Source: Rutidosis leptorrhynchoides
Taxonomy: Eukaryota > Streptophyta > Magnoliopsida > Asterales > Asteraceae
Direction of reading: 5' to 3'
Assembly: GCF_046630445.1 (NCBI RefSeq)
Contig: NC_092339.1
Span: 80,995,501-81,059,500 of the forward strand
DNA: 64,000 nt
Positions 32,021 to 46,900 of the stretch are shown in pieces. The notes under the pieces are model-generated. The model made no database searches. It worked only from the letters and a program-made list of their open reading frames with translations, and had not been told where the DNA came from. The first letter of the stretch is position 1. Every line of letters starts with the position of its first letter. A program made the position numbers and the translations under genes.

Positions 32021-33158
32021 TTCTGCCCAACAATTAGGAGAGCGCGCGTTTTTATTACTCCCTAATAGATTATATATTTATAATTTTAATAATTTTAATT
32101 ATATAAATTTTTAGATTAATGACCTCATTCAAAAATTTTCAATTTTTTTTTTAATTTCTTTTATAAAGAAAAATAGTTTTATTATAACATCATCATTTTA
32201 ATATTATAATAGAATCTATAGAAGATAGATATGGGCACCTTCTTGGCTTCTCGTGAGAATTCAAAATTAATACTCCGTGATATCTACTTTTGGAAGTCGC
32301 TATCTATATTATTCTTTTCTTTTTTGTTTAATTATACAAATGTGTATGCCCTCCATTCAAAGGTTCCTCTTTATTTCTCTCACACGTACAAAATATATAA
32401 ACAATCTATCATATGTTTGGTTTTACTTTTTTCGACTATTATACACGATAAGATAATGCGGATGTAGTTAGTATGAAATATTTGACATTAAGACTGCAAT
32501 TGTTCATGTGTAGATCACTATTTCTACGTGGCTGCTGGAACGTCATCAAGGTTAGAACTTCGTCTTCTATTTTATTTTATTTTAATTATAGTTATATTCG
32601 GTATATTATATATTTGACCTTTCAATGATAATATATTTTAAATTTTCGCTAGCATATAGTAGCAAATAGTATATAAGGGTCATGTTAATCTATTAAAAGA
32701 CAGTTTTCCCTTCATTAAGCCTGTATGGCGATGTCTGAATGCTTAGGTAATACTAATTTTGTATTAACTGACTACTAATTATGTAAGGTAACCCTTCAAC
32801 CACGTAACTTTTCAAGCTCATGGTGAACAGTAATATTAAAAAAAAAAAATCGTGTTAGTTCATGAGAGTTTCCATCTAAAAGTTAAACAGTAAAGTTGTA
32901 TGATTAAAAATTGATAATGTACATATTCGCTATCATCAGGTGCATACGTCACTATTTGCTGACGGAATAAGTGATATTATTCAAAGATTGAATAAACTTT
33001 ACCCAAAATCAACAATTTTTATTTTTTAGTTTAGATGCCACGGATGAGTCAGGATTGGATCACTAGTAATTTGGACTAGACAGGTACAACTACCTCTCTC
33101 TGGATTAAAACAGTCCAGTCCAAATCAGTCGACACATCAACCTAACATGTAAAGTTAG

Positions 33159-33590
33159 CGTTAGGAACGATTAATGAGCCCTAACAAAACTTGATGATAA
33201 CAGTTGACTATCAACCCACAAGACAATAAACAAAAATTTTTAAGTGAACAAGAAGAACACGTGTAAGAACGTAAAACACGGTGGTTATATCCAATATTGC
33301 TATTGTTTCAATCCACAACCAGCCAACCTAACATGTAAAGTTGTTGCTATATCCAATAGTGTTAAACGAGTTATAATTTCAATGCAACGAGGAGTCTGAA
33401 ACAAGTTCCAAATCTGGCTGCCCAGCTGCTTTCTCGCGATCGCGCGATACGAGGTCCCTGTCGCGTGGTTGTGATCGAAGGTACCAGCTCTCCGGTTATT
33501 TTTCCTTGCAACCGCGATGTAAATCTTCCTTGTAGCGAGATTTGCCCTACTGTACCATTTTCTTGTTTAAACAAATTCACATTCCCAACA
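33159..33590 (-). mobile_element. Element F (Copia type), probable 3' LTR, fossil
   Basis: About 432 bp, homologous end to end with the LTR at 62601-63062 in the same orientation. On the minus strand it starts TGTTGGGAAT just after a purine tract (GAGTGGGAGAAT at 33591-33602), as a 3' LTR should. Divergence from the partner is roughly 15-20% by eye, so if the two LTRs belong to one element it is the oldest in the stack, several million years or more. Broken; no target duplication found. Confidence 0.6.
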
Positions 33591-33977
33591 ATTCTCCCAC
33601 TCGAAAAAGACTTTAAACAAACCCATATTCTATCTGATTACCTCCCACAACAACGTCTGACCTGCCGATTGCAACTCCTTTTAATATCGTCGGATGAGAC
33701 ACCCGAATCACACTACACTTCACTCGTTAACCTTGAAGTCTTTCGACATTAAAAATACCGTTGAACTATAATCTGAACTATGCTACTAGCTTGGGACCAA
33801 GAACTTCTCTTTGGATACGGCACCTATCTCCTTAGTTTAGGAGATAAAGGGTCGGGGCACGACCCGACTCTAGGAACCCCATTGCTCAAGTAATCCACTT
33901 GTACATCATATCATCCACCCGATTTATTTTTCCAACAAAGAAAAAACCCGTTGGAAGAACAAATACGTGGACATTAT
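33591..33977 (-). mobile_element. Element F, internal remnant next to the 3' LTR
   Basis: The sequence between the F LTR and the start of element C. No protein domain is readable. Assigned to F by position only. Confidence 0.35.
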
Positions 33978-34308
33978 TGTTAAGTTTAATATTGTGATGT
34001 GCATTGTATTGTTTACAAGTGATGTAAAGGTAATGGTGTGTATAAATACCATCACCTCCCTTACGTGATTAAGTCTTTCCTCACATTTACACCAACTCCT
34101 TTCCACACAATACCACTTCCTCTAAACTCTCATTATGTAACAAACTTGTAATTTTGGCAATAAGTAAAGTTCAAGCTATTGCTACTGAATTCTCAGATTA
34201 CTATCTTCATCTTCCTTATTCATCTTCATTACAAAACATCATAATTTTTGTACGGGTGTCGATCTATAAAATAGCAAACACGAATTCATCATTTAAATTG
34301 AGTTAACA
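33978..34308 (+). repeat. Element C 5' LTR
   Basis: 331 bp with TGTT...AACA ends. A TATA-like gtataaatacc lies near 34040. It is the older-looking copy only in that it is uninterrupted. Confidence 0.75.
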
Positions 34309-34849
34309 CGTGGTAGCAGAGCATAAGAGCTCCGTCTCGTCGATCCATAGCTTCTACGTTCGTGTTTAGATCTGTGATTCTCGAGATATTTGTTCGGTTT
34401 GACTTTTGTTGACTGTTTTAGCCTTTGAACGAATCTAGATCGAATTAACGAAAAGTAAAAACGTTGAAAGTTTAGGAATCAGCTACTGAACGTGTACATA
34501 AAATTTCAGAGGTTAATTTCTAGTTTTGGTGTTACTCCGCCGTCGACCGCCAATAGCCGCCACCATCTCCGGCTTCTTCAAAAACGGCCAATAACATCTC
34601 GTCCGTACGTTTGGATTGCTGAACCGTGCAATTAAACCTTCGTACAAACGAGTGAGAAACTTAATTCATGTGGTTAACATGCTAAATTGACGAATTTTAC
34701 ACATTTAAACTTAACCCGTACGTTTGACACTGAATTAGGGAGGAAGAAAGGTACCAGCGCTACATGACAAAATAATCAGACCCCCATATTGCATATATTA
34801 AAAAAATTCTTGTATTTGCAGCAAACCACATTCGTTCCTGAAAGAATGT

Positions 34850-34881
<32 letters not shown>

Positions 34882-35397
34882 ATCAAATTCATTCCATATC
34901 TAAAATACTTACCTATTCAGTCCCTACAGCCTCAAAACATTTACAGTTTTAACCCAATCCTTCTAGAATTTACATTTTAACCAGTTTAGTTAACTTTCTA
35001 ACGAAAAAGACTAACGGATTAAATAAATTTAACGATTCTCGTTAAAATTTCTAACAAATTTTCAGAATTTCGATTTTTCACAGCAAGGTCAAAGACGAAT
35101 ACGGTTTCCAACAAACGACTTCAAATGACGAGTATTTCTTCCGTTGTACCTCCGAAACCAGATTATGTTGAACGGTTTAATCATCGAGACAAAAAATGTT
35201 CTTTTTGTTACAATTCTCCGGCACTGTGTGCACTTATCATTTACGAGCAAGCTATACAAGCTAAAATTCTTGAATCCATAGCTTTGTTAATGATGCCAGA
35301 GGAACCGTCTTCTTCAGATGTAGCTGCACATTATCAATATAGTTGCTCGTGCCACAACACGGGTAAACGCTCGAATTGTATTTTCGTACAAAATAAC
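34309..35397 (+). other. Element C leader and first coding piece
   Basis: Primer site, then a leader with a T run at about 34853-34880, possibly from an insertion whose borders I cannot see. From 35125 a frame opens MTSISSVVPPKPDYVERFNH and contains C-x2-C and C-x-C pairs (KKCSFC, YSCSC). It runs into the start of element A at 35398. Gag-like by position; no known domain recognised. Confidence 0.45.
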
Positions 35398-38283
35398 TGT
35401 AACGACCCTGGATTTTCCAACATTATTTATTAATAATTAATATTATTAATACTTGTGATTAAACGAATGTATGTTATTACATTTACATGTTGCCATGAAT
35501 GCCCGTACTTGACTTTAAATGCCCGAAACGTCTTTGTGACACACGAAACTTTCACGAATAATATTTTTAGAATATTATTTACATTCATGATTGATTTTAT
35601 TAATCATTTTAATTAACTAAGACTATTAGTTAGTTACTTGGGCTTTTATTGGATTTACTTGTTTGTTACTTGAACTTGGGCCTTCATTAGTGCTTATGGA
35701 CTTATGAAGCCCACCCTACTTCTTTAGTGGACTTATTAGCCCAACTTAACATGTAAGTATTACATTTGGAACATAACTAGTTTGTTTAAGGTAATTGGAA
35801 TCTAGTTACTTGTTCTTCCAACACCATGCACACTAGTAACCACCTTTAATGACTTTTACATGCATTAACCTAGTGGACAACTTCCTCCTCCCTCCCCCTT
35901 TGAAAACACACATGGGGAGGAGGTTTTGATTCATTTTTTTTGTATTACTTCTCATCTTGCACTCTCACATTTCACATACACATTTTCACTTGCAATTTTT
36001 CCCTCATTTCTTTCTCTCTAACTCTTGTAAGTATTATGAGACTTTTCTTCTCTTCTTTTCCCCTTTAAAACCGTAGCAACAACAACCCTTAATCATCATC
36101 ATCTTTTGTTCTTTGTTGTTAATTATTTGTAGTTGTTAGTTGTTGTTATTTACTTACATGTTATCAAGGATTAAACTTACTAGTTTGTTCTTCTTTTATC
36201 TTGTATTTACAAGAGCACTCAAGAATATAAACTTACTAGTTTATGTTCTACCTTTAAAGTTTTAAAGATTGTAAGTTCATGGTTGTAAAAATCATACTTG
36301 TAATTCATGTTAGTAAACTTTAAAGTTTACTTTTTTAAAGATCAAACTTTGGTTTGAATCTTTAAAGTATGAACCACCATGAATTACTTACTTGTTTACT
36401 TAGTTTATTACTTCATATTATGCACTTTAAATTCATTTTTTGTTGGTTAATATTGGTCAAATGTTACTAGTTAACTTTGATCTCATTAATCTTGAACTAA
36501 AGTTAACTTTAAAAGTTCAAGAACATGTAAGTAAGATTTCTTTAATTATAACTTTGTACACTTATGTTAGATCTAGACTTTTGAGTCTTGGATCTTCAAG
36601 ATCAAACTAAGAACTATGTTCTACATCTTAAGATCTTGATTTCATAAGTTCACTTTCAAGTTTGTAACTTATTATTAGTTTTAAAGTTCATGTATGTGTT
36701 AGATCTAAGACTTTGATGTAACTTTTGTTCATCAAAACACTTGCAACACTTAAGTGAGTTGTGCTTCATGTCTTTGACTTACACTAGGGTTATGATGGTC
36801 AAACCTTGGTGAAAATGATGCAAACCCATCAACGAGTTGTACACTTGAAGCTATATGCATCAAGGATGAGAACCATGATAAGCATCGAGCACCAAGAACC
36901 ACCGGAACCTACTGACCCTACTGTTTTACTGTTACTGTGTCTGACCCGTACGACCTGGGCTACTGTAATTATGATTTTTAGATAGCTCTATTCTAGTAGA
37001 TAACTTTTCATATAGGACTCGTCTTAATCCGAGTTACGGTTTAGGATTTATGGCCCTCCGATCGTCACTATGTCCAATTAACGTTGTGCTGAAAATTCTG
37101 ACCTACTCGCACTTAGACCGTCGCCACGGTCAAACAAAGACGAGTTTGCTTCTGTAATTTTTACCACAACTAAATGACTCATATATGGAGCCATGGCCAC
37201 CGGTCTCACCTTATTTCAGTAGGTGTAGAGGCCGTGGTGACTGACCGAACTCAGCCTTTGTTTTAAACTCCTTTCATGGACGAAACTTACTTTACACCTT
37301 TTGTTTAAAAATGAATGATGATGACCCTCAAGACCTTATTTACATACTTTTAAACCTTTTTGGATGATTTACTGACTTAGTACTATTTGACTTAGGTTGA
37401 GGACTTCCTGGACCTACACACTTGCTTATTTCCCGAGTCATACTTTACCGCTACTTTATCATTGTGAGTTATAGCATTCCCTTTTTACTTTAACTTATTT
37501 TGGGAACTGAGAATGCATGCGGATTTTATGTTTTACATACTAGGCACGAGTACTTAAACTTATATATGTGTGGGTTATATAACGGCAGAAACATTCCCTT
37601 TAGCTCGGTAACGTTTAGTCATTGGTTTTTGAACCGGTGAACGCGAATCTTAGATATGGATCCATAGGGTTTGACATCCGCACTCGGGCTAGTCGCGCTA
37701 GCAGTCAACGAGTGTTTAATACTTCGTAAACATACGCACTTGCCAAGTGTACTTTCAGGGGGTGATATATTATTAAACGTTAAGTTAGTTACCGAGTGCC
37801 CACGGTTGAGCATATACTTAAACATACTGATTTGGATTACTGTTTTGAAACGCTCTTTGTAGCACTGAAATCTCGTGGCCTACATTACAATACTGTTATA
37901 CTTAAAGTATAGCTCACCAACCTTTGTTGAGACGTTTTTAAGCATGTTTTTCTCAGGTGCTTAAGGTTGCTTCCGCTGTGTACTAATCATGCCTCATAGA
38001 CTTCCGCTGTGCTTTACTAGAGATGTCACCGCATGAACTACTTTATCTTGCATTCAAACCTAATTACTTTTGAACTATGATTTGTAACGACCTAAGGGTC
38101 ACGTACTATTATCCTTGCTTCTGTTCATTGAAGCATACTTTTGATGTAAAACATTTGGCGTTAGTTATGACGTCACTTTTTATAATAAATGCAAACTTGT
38201 TTTGAAAACGCATATAGTGTTTGACCTTGTAATGATCCTGTTGTTGATGGTCCGTACATGTTGATTTAGTACGGGGCGTCACA
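35398..38283 (+). repeat. Element A 5' LTR
   Basis: Starts TGTAACGACCC and ends GGGGCGTCACA; 2,886 bp. Open frames inside it (for example near 37671) recur in the 3' LTR and are chance frames. Confidence 0.9.
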
Positions 38284-40996
38284 TTTGGTATCAGAGCATT
38301 GGTTGTAGGGAATTAGGTTGCATTAGTGAGTCTAAGACCAACCCGAGTAGGATTCACTAATAGGACTAATCCACAACTTGCTAGTTTACTTGTTTCTGCG
38401 AAACCTGCTACATGCTACTGTGTTATATTACTGCATGTTACTGTTTACTACTACTGCAAGTCACTGTTTACTCCTACTGATGTATGAACTTACTGCATGC
38501 TACCGTTTCCTTTTACTGATATGTAAACTCGTTGTATGCTTTTGCTTACTCTTGCTACTGCATGCTACTACCTGCTTTTAGCATGTTACTTCGGTATGGT
38601 ACTGTTACTATTGCCATGCTACGTGCTGTTGTAAATGATCTAGGCTGCTGTAGTTGTTATGCCTGATTACGCGCTTGCTACATGTCTATTATTCGCTGTA
38701 CCGACGTGGAGAACTTATCCTTCCCAGTTCAGATGTTTTCCTGAACTACTTTCCTACTCGTCTAACCCTAAGAACTAGTAATGTAATCTACCTGTTACTA
38801 CTGCTCCACCATTCCAGAGATCGAAACAATACCTCACGCAATCTAGAAGATTGTTCAGTTGACACATACCCTGTACACTTTCATGACCGTCACTTATCTC
38901 TTTCATGCTTCACCACTGCTCGACGATCTAACAACACCTCTGGACTTAGGTCCCTAACACTCCTAGACATTGGAGAAATTGGGAAGGCATTCCCTTTAAC
39001 AAGGTCATAGTGTCTTCTACTGATGCTCAACAAAGACTTGGGAGTCGCCTCAAGACACATCGTATTACTACTTGCTACACATACAACCCGACGCGAGACC
39101 CGGATTGAATATCTAGAAGGAACCTAACAACGTACCTGAATCCGAACCTTTGAAGAAATTTCAAGACATTTAGGCATTAATGCATGATCTACGGAACCTA
39201 CGCACCCACATCAAGAAACTGTGAGATTAGGTATATAGATTTTGTTTTGAGATAACATAGATAAAGCACCGTTGGATGGAATTGTGTATAATTGGAAGTG
39301 ATCACGTTACATTGACCATATGGAATGATATTGGAATGAACGTACGATTTAGTACAATATAGTGACGCCAGGCCAGCGTGATTATATTGAAGTAGATCAT
39401 GCAGAAGTCCAATGTTACTACATGAGGAATATGGGGTGATCCAGGGAGAATTTTGTCAGGAATCACTTGAGCATACACATTGTAGCCTGTTAAAGGTAGG
39501 GAAAGAATAACCACGTAGCCAAAAATGCTGTACAAGAAGGGCCTTGATTGCAGAATTGATAACCCGAAAATTTGCTATAGATATCGACACCCTGGACATT
39601 TAAGAAAAAAGTTCTCATATAGGAAAAGCTTTGTACTGACTTGCGGTAGAGCAATCGTTATCTCAGTTATGGAAAATCGCATGGATCCTGATTTTAGTTA
39701 GGGAACGTTTCATCACAACGTTTTATTGTTTCGGAGTTGTTTAATACTAGAATGATAGAAACCTTATATCTAAGCACCTTAGCGTTATGAATAATAAGCC
39801 ATTAACAACCATGAGAGTTAAGTATTCTATAGGACCAGCAAATGGTAAGCTGGCAGAGATAGAGGAATAATTTAAGGTAGTACTTTAAGATTAACAGGTG
39901 GGTCATTTGGAGCTGACCTCATATTAACCAAACTTGAGAGTTTTAATGTAGTAGTTGAAAAGGATTAGTTACCTACGTACATGCATATGTTATTTGAGAA
40001 GATTGATAAAATTTTCACAGCAGTATGATAAGATTGGTTGGAACGAACTGACTTTCAAGGATGAAAGCGGAATTTTTTTATAATGAGGAAAATTTATTCG
40101 TATACCTCGCAAGAATGGTGAAACTATTATGGGAAGAGAGGTAGCCCGAAAAATGAACCTTATTAGTTACATAACAACAACCCGAAATCCCACAATGGAA
40201 ATGGGAAGAAATTCATCACTAAACTACCAAAGACGGTAAGGCGGTTAGAACATCATCTGGGTTATTATTGACCATCTCACACAAACTGCTTACTTTCTAG
40301 CCATGAAAGAAACCGATACAATGAACAAACTTGCACAACGATACATAAAGGAAATCCTATTCCGTTACTTCAACAGTTCAAATTCTATATTAAATATTAC
40401 CCAAGAATCTCATTTGATACTTATTCTTACGCGACTCTAAACCCTCACCTATTTCTAGAGATTCCTTATTCGATGATAACCGCAACATCATCCTTCTTAC
40501 TTCGATATTAATCATACCAGTTTGAAATTTTCCTAAAATCAATGAGTGGTTAACTCTCATCCTCATACTCTCCCATTCGTATCTCACTTATAAGCAACAA
40601 CTTCACACCTAAACATTTTTGGTCAAGGACTTATACCCTACTAATAGTCGTCAAACACATAAAATTCAATGGTTTTTATTACCTTAAATATCACTCGAAA
40701 TTTTCAAAAGTCTTTTACTCGATTCTCATCAACGTTTTCCAACTTGTAACCTCCGAAACATGAAGATTTTGTTTGCCAAAATTTTACACACCTTATTTTA
40801 CTGTGCTATCCTCTCAAGACTTTATAAAAATAAATTTATTCTGTTTGCCATTCATACAAATTTTTAAAATCATACCCGTTATATAAAATAAAGTAAATGG
40901 TTACTTTTGACAAATACATATAAAACTTTACTTTCACTTTTACAAATCAAATCTTTCATTTAAAAGATATTATACTTTGAACGGTACGTGTTGTAC

Positions 40997-43900
40997 TGTA
41001 ATGACCCGGAATTTTCCGACCAAATTATATTTATGAGATTAATAATTACATAAATTAAACCATACCAACATGATAAGCAATCCAAATTGTTGAGACTTGT
41101 GTTTTTGAAAAGAGTTTTACACAACGTTTGACCGTCCAATATGACCGATGATATCACGAACTATATAACATACGATAATTATACGTTTGTGTATATATAT
41201 GTATTTATATATATTTAACATGATCTAAGGATGGTTTAACATCTCATTTTTTACTAATGACAATGAGTTATAAGTATATTTTGAAACTACTAACTTAAGT
41301 TTTCAAAATGATAACTATACGTAACATTCTTTGATATATATACTCATAATCTATAATGCTTATACATGTATCGTATATATAATGTATTTAATCACTTTTT
41401 AAGGACTTAAATACATAAAACAATATAAGTATATTTATAAAATATAGCTATATTTGAATTCTCGTTCCGTTTCCTCAAGATTTCTATACGTATATCTAGG
41501 GTATATGTACCCGTATCATACCCAACTTCTATACGTATTTACTATTGGTATATACACATCAAATCAACATTTTAAATTATTACTGTCCTAGATATGAGGT
41601 AACTAGAATTTGTCAAGTAGTATGAATTATTAGTAAGAAAACAAAATTAGGAATTCTTTTTTTTTTTTATAAACTAAAAACGTTTTTATAAATGAACACC
41701 ATTTCTTCACTCCATTTTCTCATACCTACACCCTCATTTATCTCTCAAAATACTCCTAACTTCATACTTGATCATCTCCAAGCATTTTCCCCATCATTTA
41801 GCTTCAATTACAAGCCTTAAACACCATAAGAAAACTCTTTCAAGAACATATCAAAATAACCACCCATTTGAAGAAGTTTACTTCTAACCTTTTGATCTAA
41901 CTCCACCACTCTTTGAATCCAAGATTATTTCTTATCTTTTGCAGTAACTTTGTCCAAGTAACTTGAGGTAGTAACCTTGTTCATAATCTTATTCAATTCA
42001 TATTCATATAGCTATCTTATTTTGTGGTATAAAATTTTAACAACAAGAACATAGTTTGAATGATTTCAAACTTGTTCGCAAACTAAATAGATCCTTCTAA
42101 CTTGACTTTTAAAATACTTCAAGACCTGTAATATATCATAATGATATGCTAACCTACCAAGATATAACTTGGTTTTACAAAGAACATCTTAAAAACTGAA
42201 TCAACGTTGTCGAGGTGCAACCGGGGGCTGTTTTGGGTTGGATAATTAAAAACCATCTTGAACTTTGAATTGGAAGTTCATGTTCTGGAAAAATGATATT
42301 TCTTATGAATATGTTAACACATAAAAATTTCATGGTTTAACTCAAAGTGTAAGTATTTTTAGAAAAATGATCATTAAATGTTGTTTTTATGATGGAAAAT
42401 AATCACTTTCATAAGTTTCACCAAAGTTTGACCTATAACCTATGATTTCGAATACAAACTAAGGTATTTTCAGTTCATATTCTTAAAATTTGACTCGTTC
42501 CAAGGAAGTGGCAAGTTGAACCAACAAAAACGGAGTTGTAATGAAGAAACTACGACTAAAACAAGATTGGGTATCCGAAGCTAGTTTAGCTACGAAAATA
42601 TTTGGAGAAAAAGTAAATTAATCATATCTTTTCTAATTAATATGATATTTTATATATAATTACTTATGATTTGATTTTATATATTTCAGGACCACCCGTA
42701 AACAACACGAGAAGATTAATCATAAGACCTCATGATTGTACGCAACACGTCATTTGACAACACGGTACTTTATGTACGCAACACGTCATTTGACAACATG
42801 GTACCATGGGTCGAGATTAATTCTGATCAATACGAATACGATGGGGTCTTTATTTATTTTATTTAAGCAACTAATTGTGGACCACTAACATCGGACTGCT
42901 AACTACGGACTAAGAAAATATTAAAAGTATTAAAAGTATATATATATATATGTAACGATTACTTAAAAAGAAAATATGTTGATATATTATATATATGTTA
43001 GGTTCGTGATATCTATCGGAGACCAAGTCGAATTAAATACCTTCAAGGCAAAAGTGAGTTTCATTTGCTCCCTTTTTAATTGCTTTTGCAATATATATTT
43101 TTGGGCTGAGAATACATGCGCTGCTTTTATACATGTTTACAAAATAGACACAAGTACTTAAAAATATATTCTACGTTGAGTTGTACCACTGGCATATTTC
43201 CCTGTAGCTTGGTAACTACTATTTACATGGGTATTGTAAACGCGAATCCTGTTGATAGATCTATCGGGCCTGACAACCCCAACCGGACTGGACGACCAGT
43301 ATTCAACGGTTGCACAGTACTTCGTTTTGGTGACTACACTTGGTATGGTGTAGTGAGATTTCATAATAAAGGGAATATGCGACGTTGATTAAATGTTAAG
43401 TATGGTTACCAAGTGCTCAACCACTTAGAATGCTTTACATACACTTGCGAGTGTATTATGTTTATGATTATGAAATCTTGTGGTCTGTTAACATATTGAA
43501 ATGATTGTTATGATAAACCTATGAACTCACCAACCTTTTGGTTGACACTTTAAAGCATGTTTATTCTCAGGTACGAATTAAGTCTTCCGCTGTGCATTTG
43601 CTCAATATAAGGACATTATTTAGAGCCGATCATCGCAATGGGACCAAATGTTGATGACTTCGTCCAGGTGGATTAGGACGGGTCCTTTCAGTTGGTATCA
43701 GAGTGATGGTCGTAGCGAACCAGATCTTGCATTAGTGTGTCTAACTAGTAGTTGTTAGGATGCATTAATGAGTCTGGACTTCGACCGTGTCTACATGTCA
43801 AAAGTTTTGCTTATCATTTCTAGTCGGAAAATCATCTGCTTATCATCCTTAGGAAATTACCTGCTTATCATTCATAAGTCTAGACACGTTTTACTGCATT

Positions 43901-46900
43901 TACTGCATTGATAGTGTATAGACGAATTCTTATCTTAGCATATCTGTTATTGTGAACCTTGACTGATATCTTTTCAAAGATTCTCCGTAATTTACGGGAT
44001 TTTGGTATTGTATATACATATGTAAATTATTTATTGAAGAGTACCAAATCTAACTCCTATAATCTATTCCATACCAAAAATTCATTTTCCCCATTATACA
44101 AGATGGATTCCGCATCTAGTTCGAATTCTTCAGATTCCGACAGTTATGCCGATATGGATTTCCATCCGGGCTCCGAAAGCAGCGTCATCGGAATGGATCA
44201 ACCAATTTCCTATCATCTATTCTGGATGAATTGGAGATGGGTTCGTAATATACTAAATCACTGGAGACAAGAAGAAGGTGATCCATTCCATCCACCAAAT
44301 TGCCCTCTTGGCGATGAACCTGAAGCACTACCGGCGAACCTATTCGAAACACCATTTTCTCTCTCATTTCTAGAGTATCTCGTCACGATTATATACTATC
44401 CCATATTACAAATCTTGTTCATTCGCGCGCTCCAACCGCCAATCATCCCGGTGTAGTAGCAGAAATTAACGAACTTCGCGCTCGCGTGACGGCTTTGGAG
44501 AACATGGTGCGAAGATTGCAAACACCAGCAGCAGCACCAACAGCATAATCAGCACCACCATCAATAACATCAACAATACCATCATCACCACTAACAAACA
44601 ACATCCGCATCACACGTCTCGACATCATAATCTGTCCCACAAACATCAACATCATACGCACCATAGATACCAAGGAGTACCAACAATAATGAACGATGAA
44701 GTATTGATCCATAACTTCACTGATATTCTGCGAAGAATATGTGGTTTCAAAAAGTTTTAGAGATTTCTTATTCTAGCTCAAACCGAAAAACAAATGAGAT
44801 TAATATCATATTAACTCATTAAATTCATGATTTCATCTGAAGAAAATATATATGTATATATGTTTTCATAAAGATTGTAATTAAAAGTTCTTTTGTACAA
44901 AATATTAATGGTGAAATTTTTTTTTAACAGGTAGGTAATACCCAAGGAATAATTAGATTTCATCTTAATAAGTGACATTGTACGTTCGTCGAAGCTGATT
45001 CAACAGTCATTTACTATCCTACTTACAACCACCGATATACGTATCCGTTCACCGCAGAATAACCATTTTCATTCAATTTCATGTTTGGATTTTGACTTCC
45101 CAGAATCCAACAAGTGGCATATGAAGAAAACATATGACAAAATAAAATCTGTTAGAAACAAACAAATTAACTATGAAAAATTTTGTTAAGAATCCACGCT
45201 AACTGTTCCAGCTAACTGTTTCTAGCTAACTGATTACATTTTATTTATCACAGTTTATTTATCGCAATTTAATTATCGCACTTTTATTTATCGTCATTTA
45301 ATTTCTGTAATTATTTTACGCACTTTAAATATCGGGACACGTATACAATGTTTTGACATATCATATCGATGCATCTATATATATTATTTGGAATCACCAT
45401 AGACACTCTATATGCAGTAATGATCGAGTTCTCTATATAGGGTTGAGGATGATTCTACAATAATATATATAGTTTGAGTTGTGATCGAGTCTGAGAGGTA
45501 TACGGGTCACGACACGTATTAATTAATTTGTATATTATATATTAAACTATATATGAATTATTGGACTGTTACTGTGGACTATCGACTGTGGACTAATGAC
45601 ATTGGACAATTAAAATGAATTAAAATATTGATTATAACATATGAAACTAAACGTTTCTTCAAGATTGCCACTTGATTTCATCTTAAACCTCATTGTATCT
45701 CGACGATTACAATCAGCGTTCAAATCTATCATGATTCTTAAAAACACCTCAATCGAGAGGATAAACCAACCGCACTTCATCTACGGAAGAAAAGATTGAT
45801 GTATATAGTTATGCACCTGAAAAACCCTCGGAAACTGAGTAAACGTTTTACACGTATCTGTTCTAGTTCCTTTGACATTGTTATTACCGAAGATCGTTTT
45901 GCAATCCCTTTCCAAAGTAGCTAATTTTGTCACAGCTCCAGCAAGTCAACTCCAACTTTTCATCCGAAACAACTTTATTATAACCGCGATATATATGCGT
46001 TCTCTTTATTGTTACTGGGGAACCTTTTATATTCCACAATATTACCATCAGCGATTAATCATTCTAAAAGCACAATTCTCCTGAAACTATCTCGGTTTGA
46101 TAACCGATGACCCAGATCAATTAACTTTGAAAATGCTGACGAAGCAGCATGTTGTAGATGATCTTAATGGCCAAAAGTTTGATGATAAAGAAAGGAGTGT
46201 TAGGAACACTCGATAGAAAATTTAGTACCGAAAAGCGGATTATGTGAAACTATGAAGAAAGCCGTGGACAAATCACAAAGAATAAGTTTGCCTTCAAAGA
46301 ATCCAAATGATTCTGTGCCTGCTGAAATCGTTAGCAAACATCTTATTTCTCATTCTAAACCTTCACAGACAAATCTTCTTCATCATCCATTGATATTAGA
46401 AATTGTAAGATATTCTCGTATGTTCTATTATAAATATCCTCCATATTTCTGGCGATATTTTCACAACTATTCTTATCTGAGATCATTTATCTCTCCGTAA
46501 TATCTGCAACATAAAAGAAACTGTGTTAGTTTCTAAATTCTGAAACCTTCGAGTTTAAAATATGAATGTTTTGAAGTAGTGTTGGGAACTGAAGCATGGA
46601 TTAGTATAATATAATGACACTTGATCAACATCATTATATTACAGTAAGTCATGCTGAGTTTCTAATGAAGCATGATGATTCACAGTACCGTCATCATGTG
46701 CCATTTACACGACTCTTACATTCTATCTAATCTCTAAACATATCAAGAGAATATTTTTCTGGATGACTCGGTCTTCTCCAGGGTATTCTGGTAATTTAAC
46801 AAATCAAAATCGTTCTATTACCATTTTCTTCTTAGAGCATTAGCTATGTTCATTCTGAATTTCATATCTACGAATTCCGGACCATTACTCGCTTGACTCG

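Noticed and set aside
37671-37862. Open frame repeated nearly identically at 51996-52187
   Set aside because: The two copies are the same position in the two LTRs of element A; repetition reflects the LTR pair, not a gene family.
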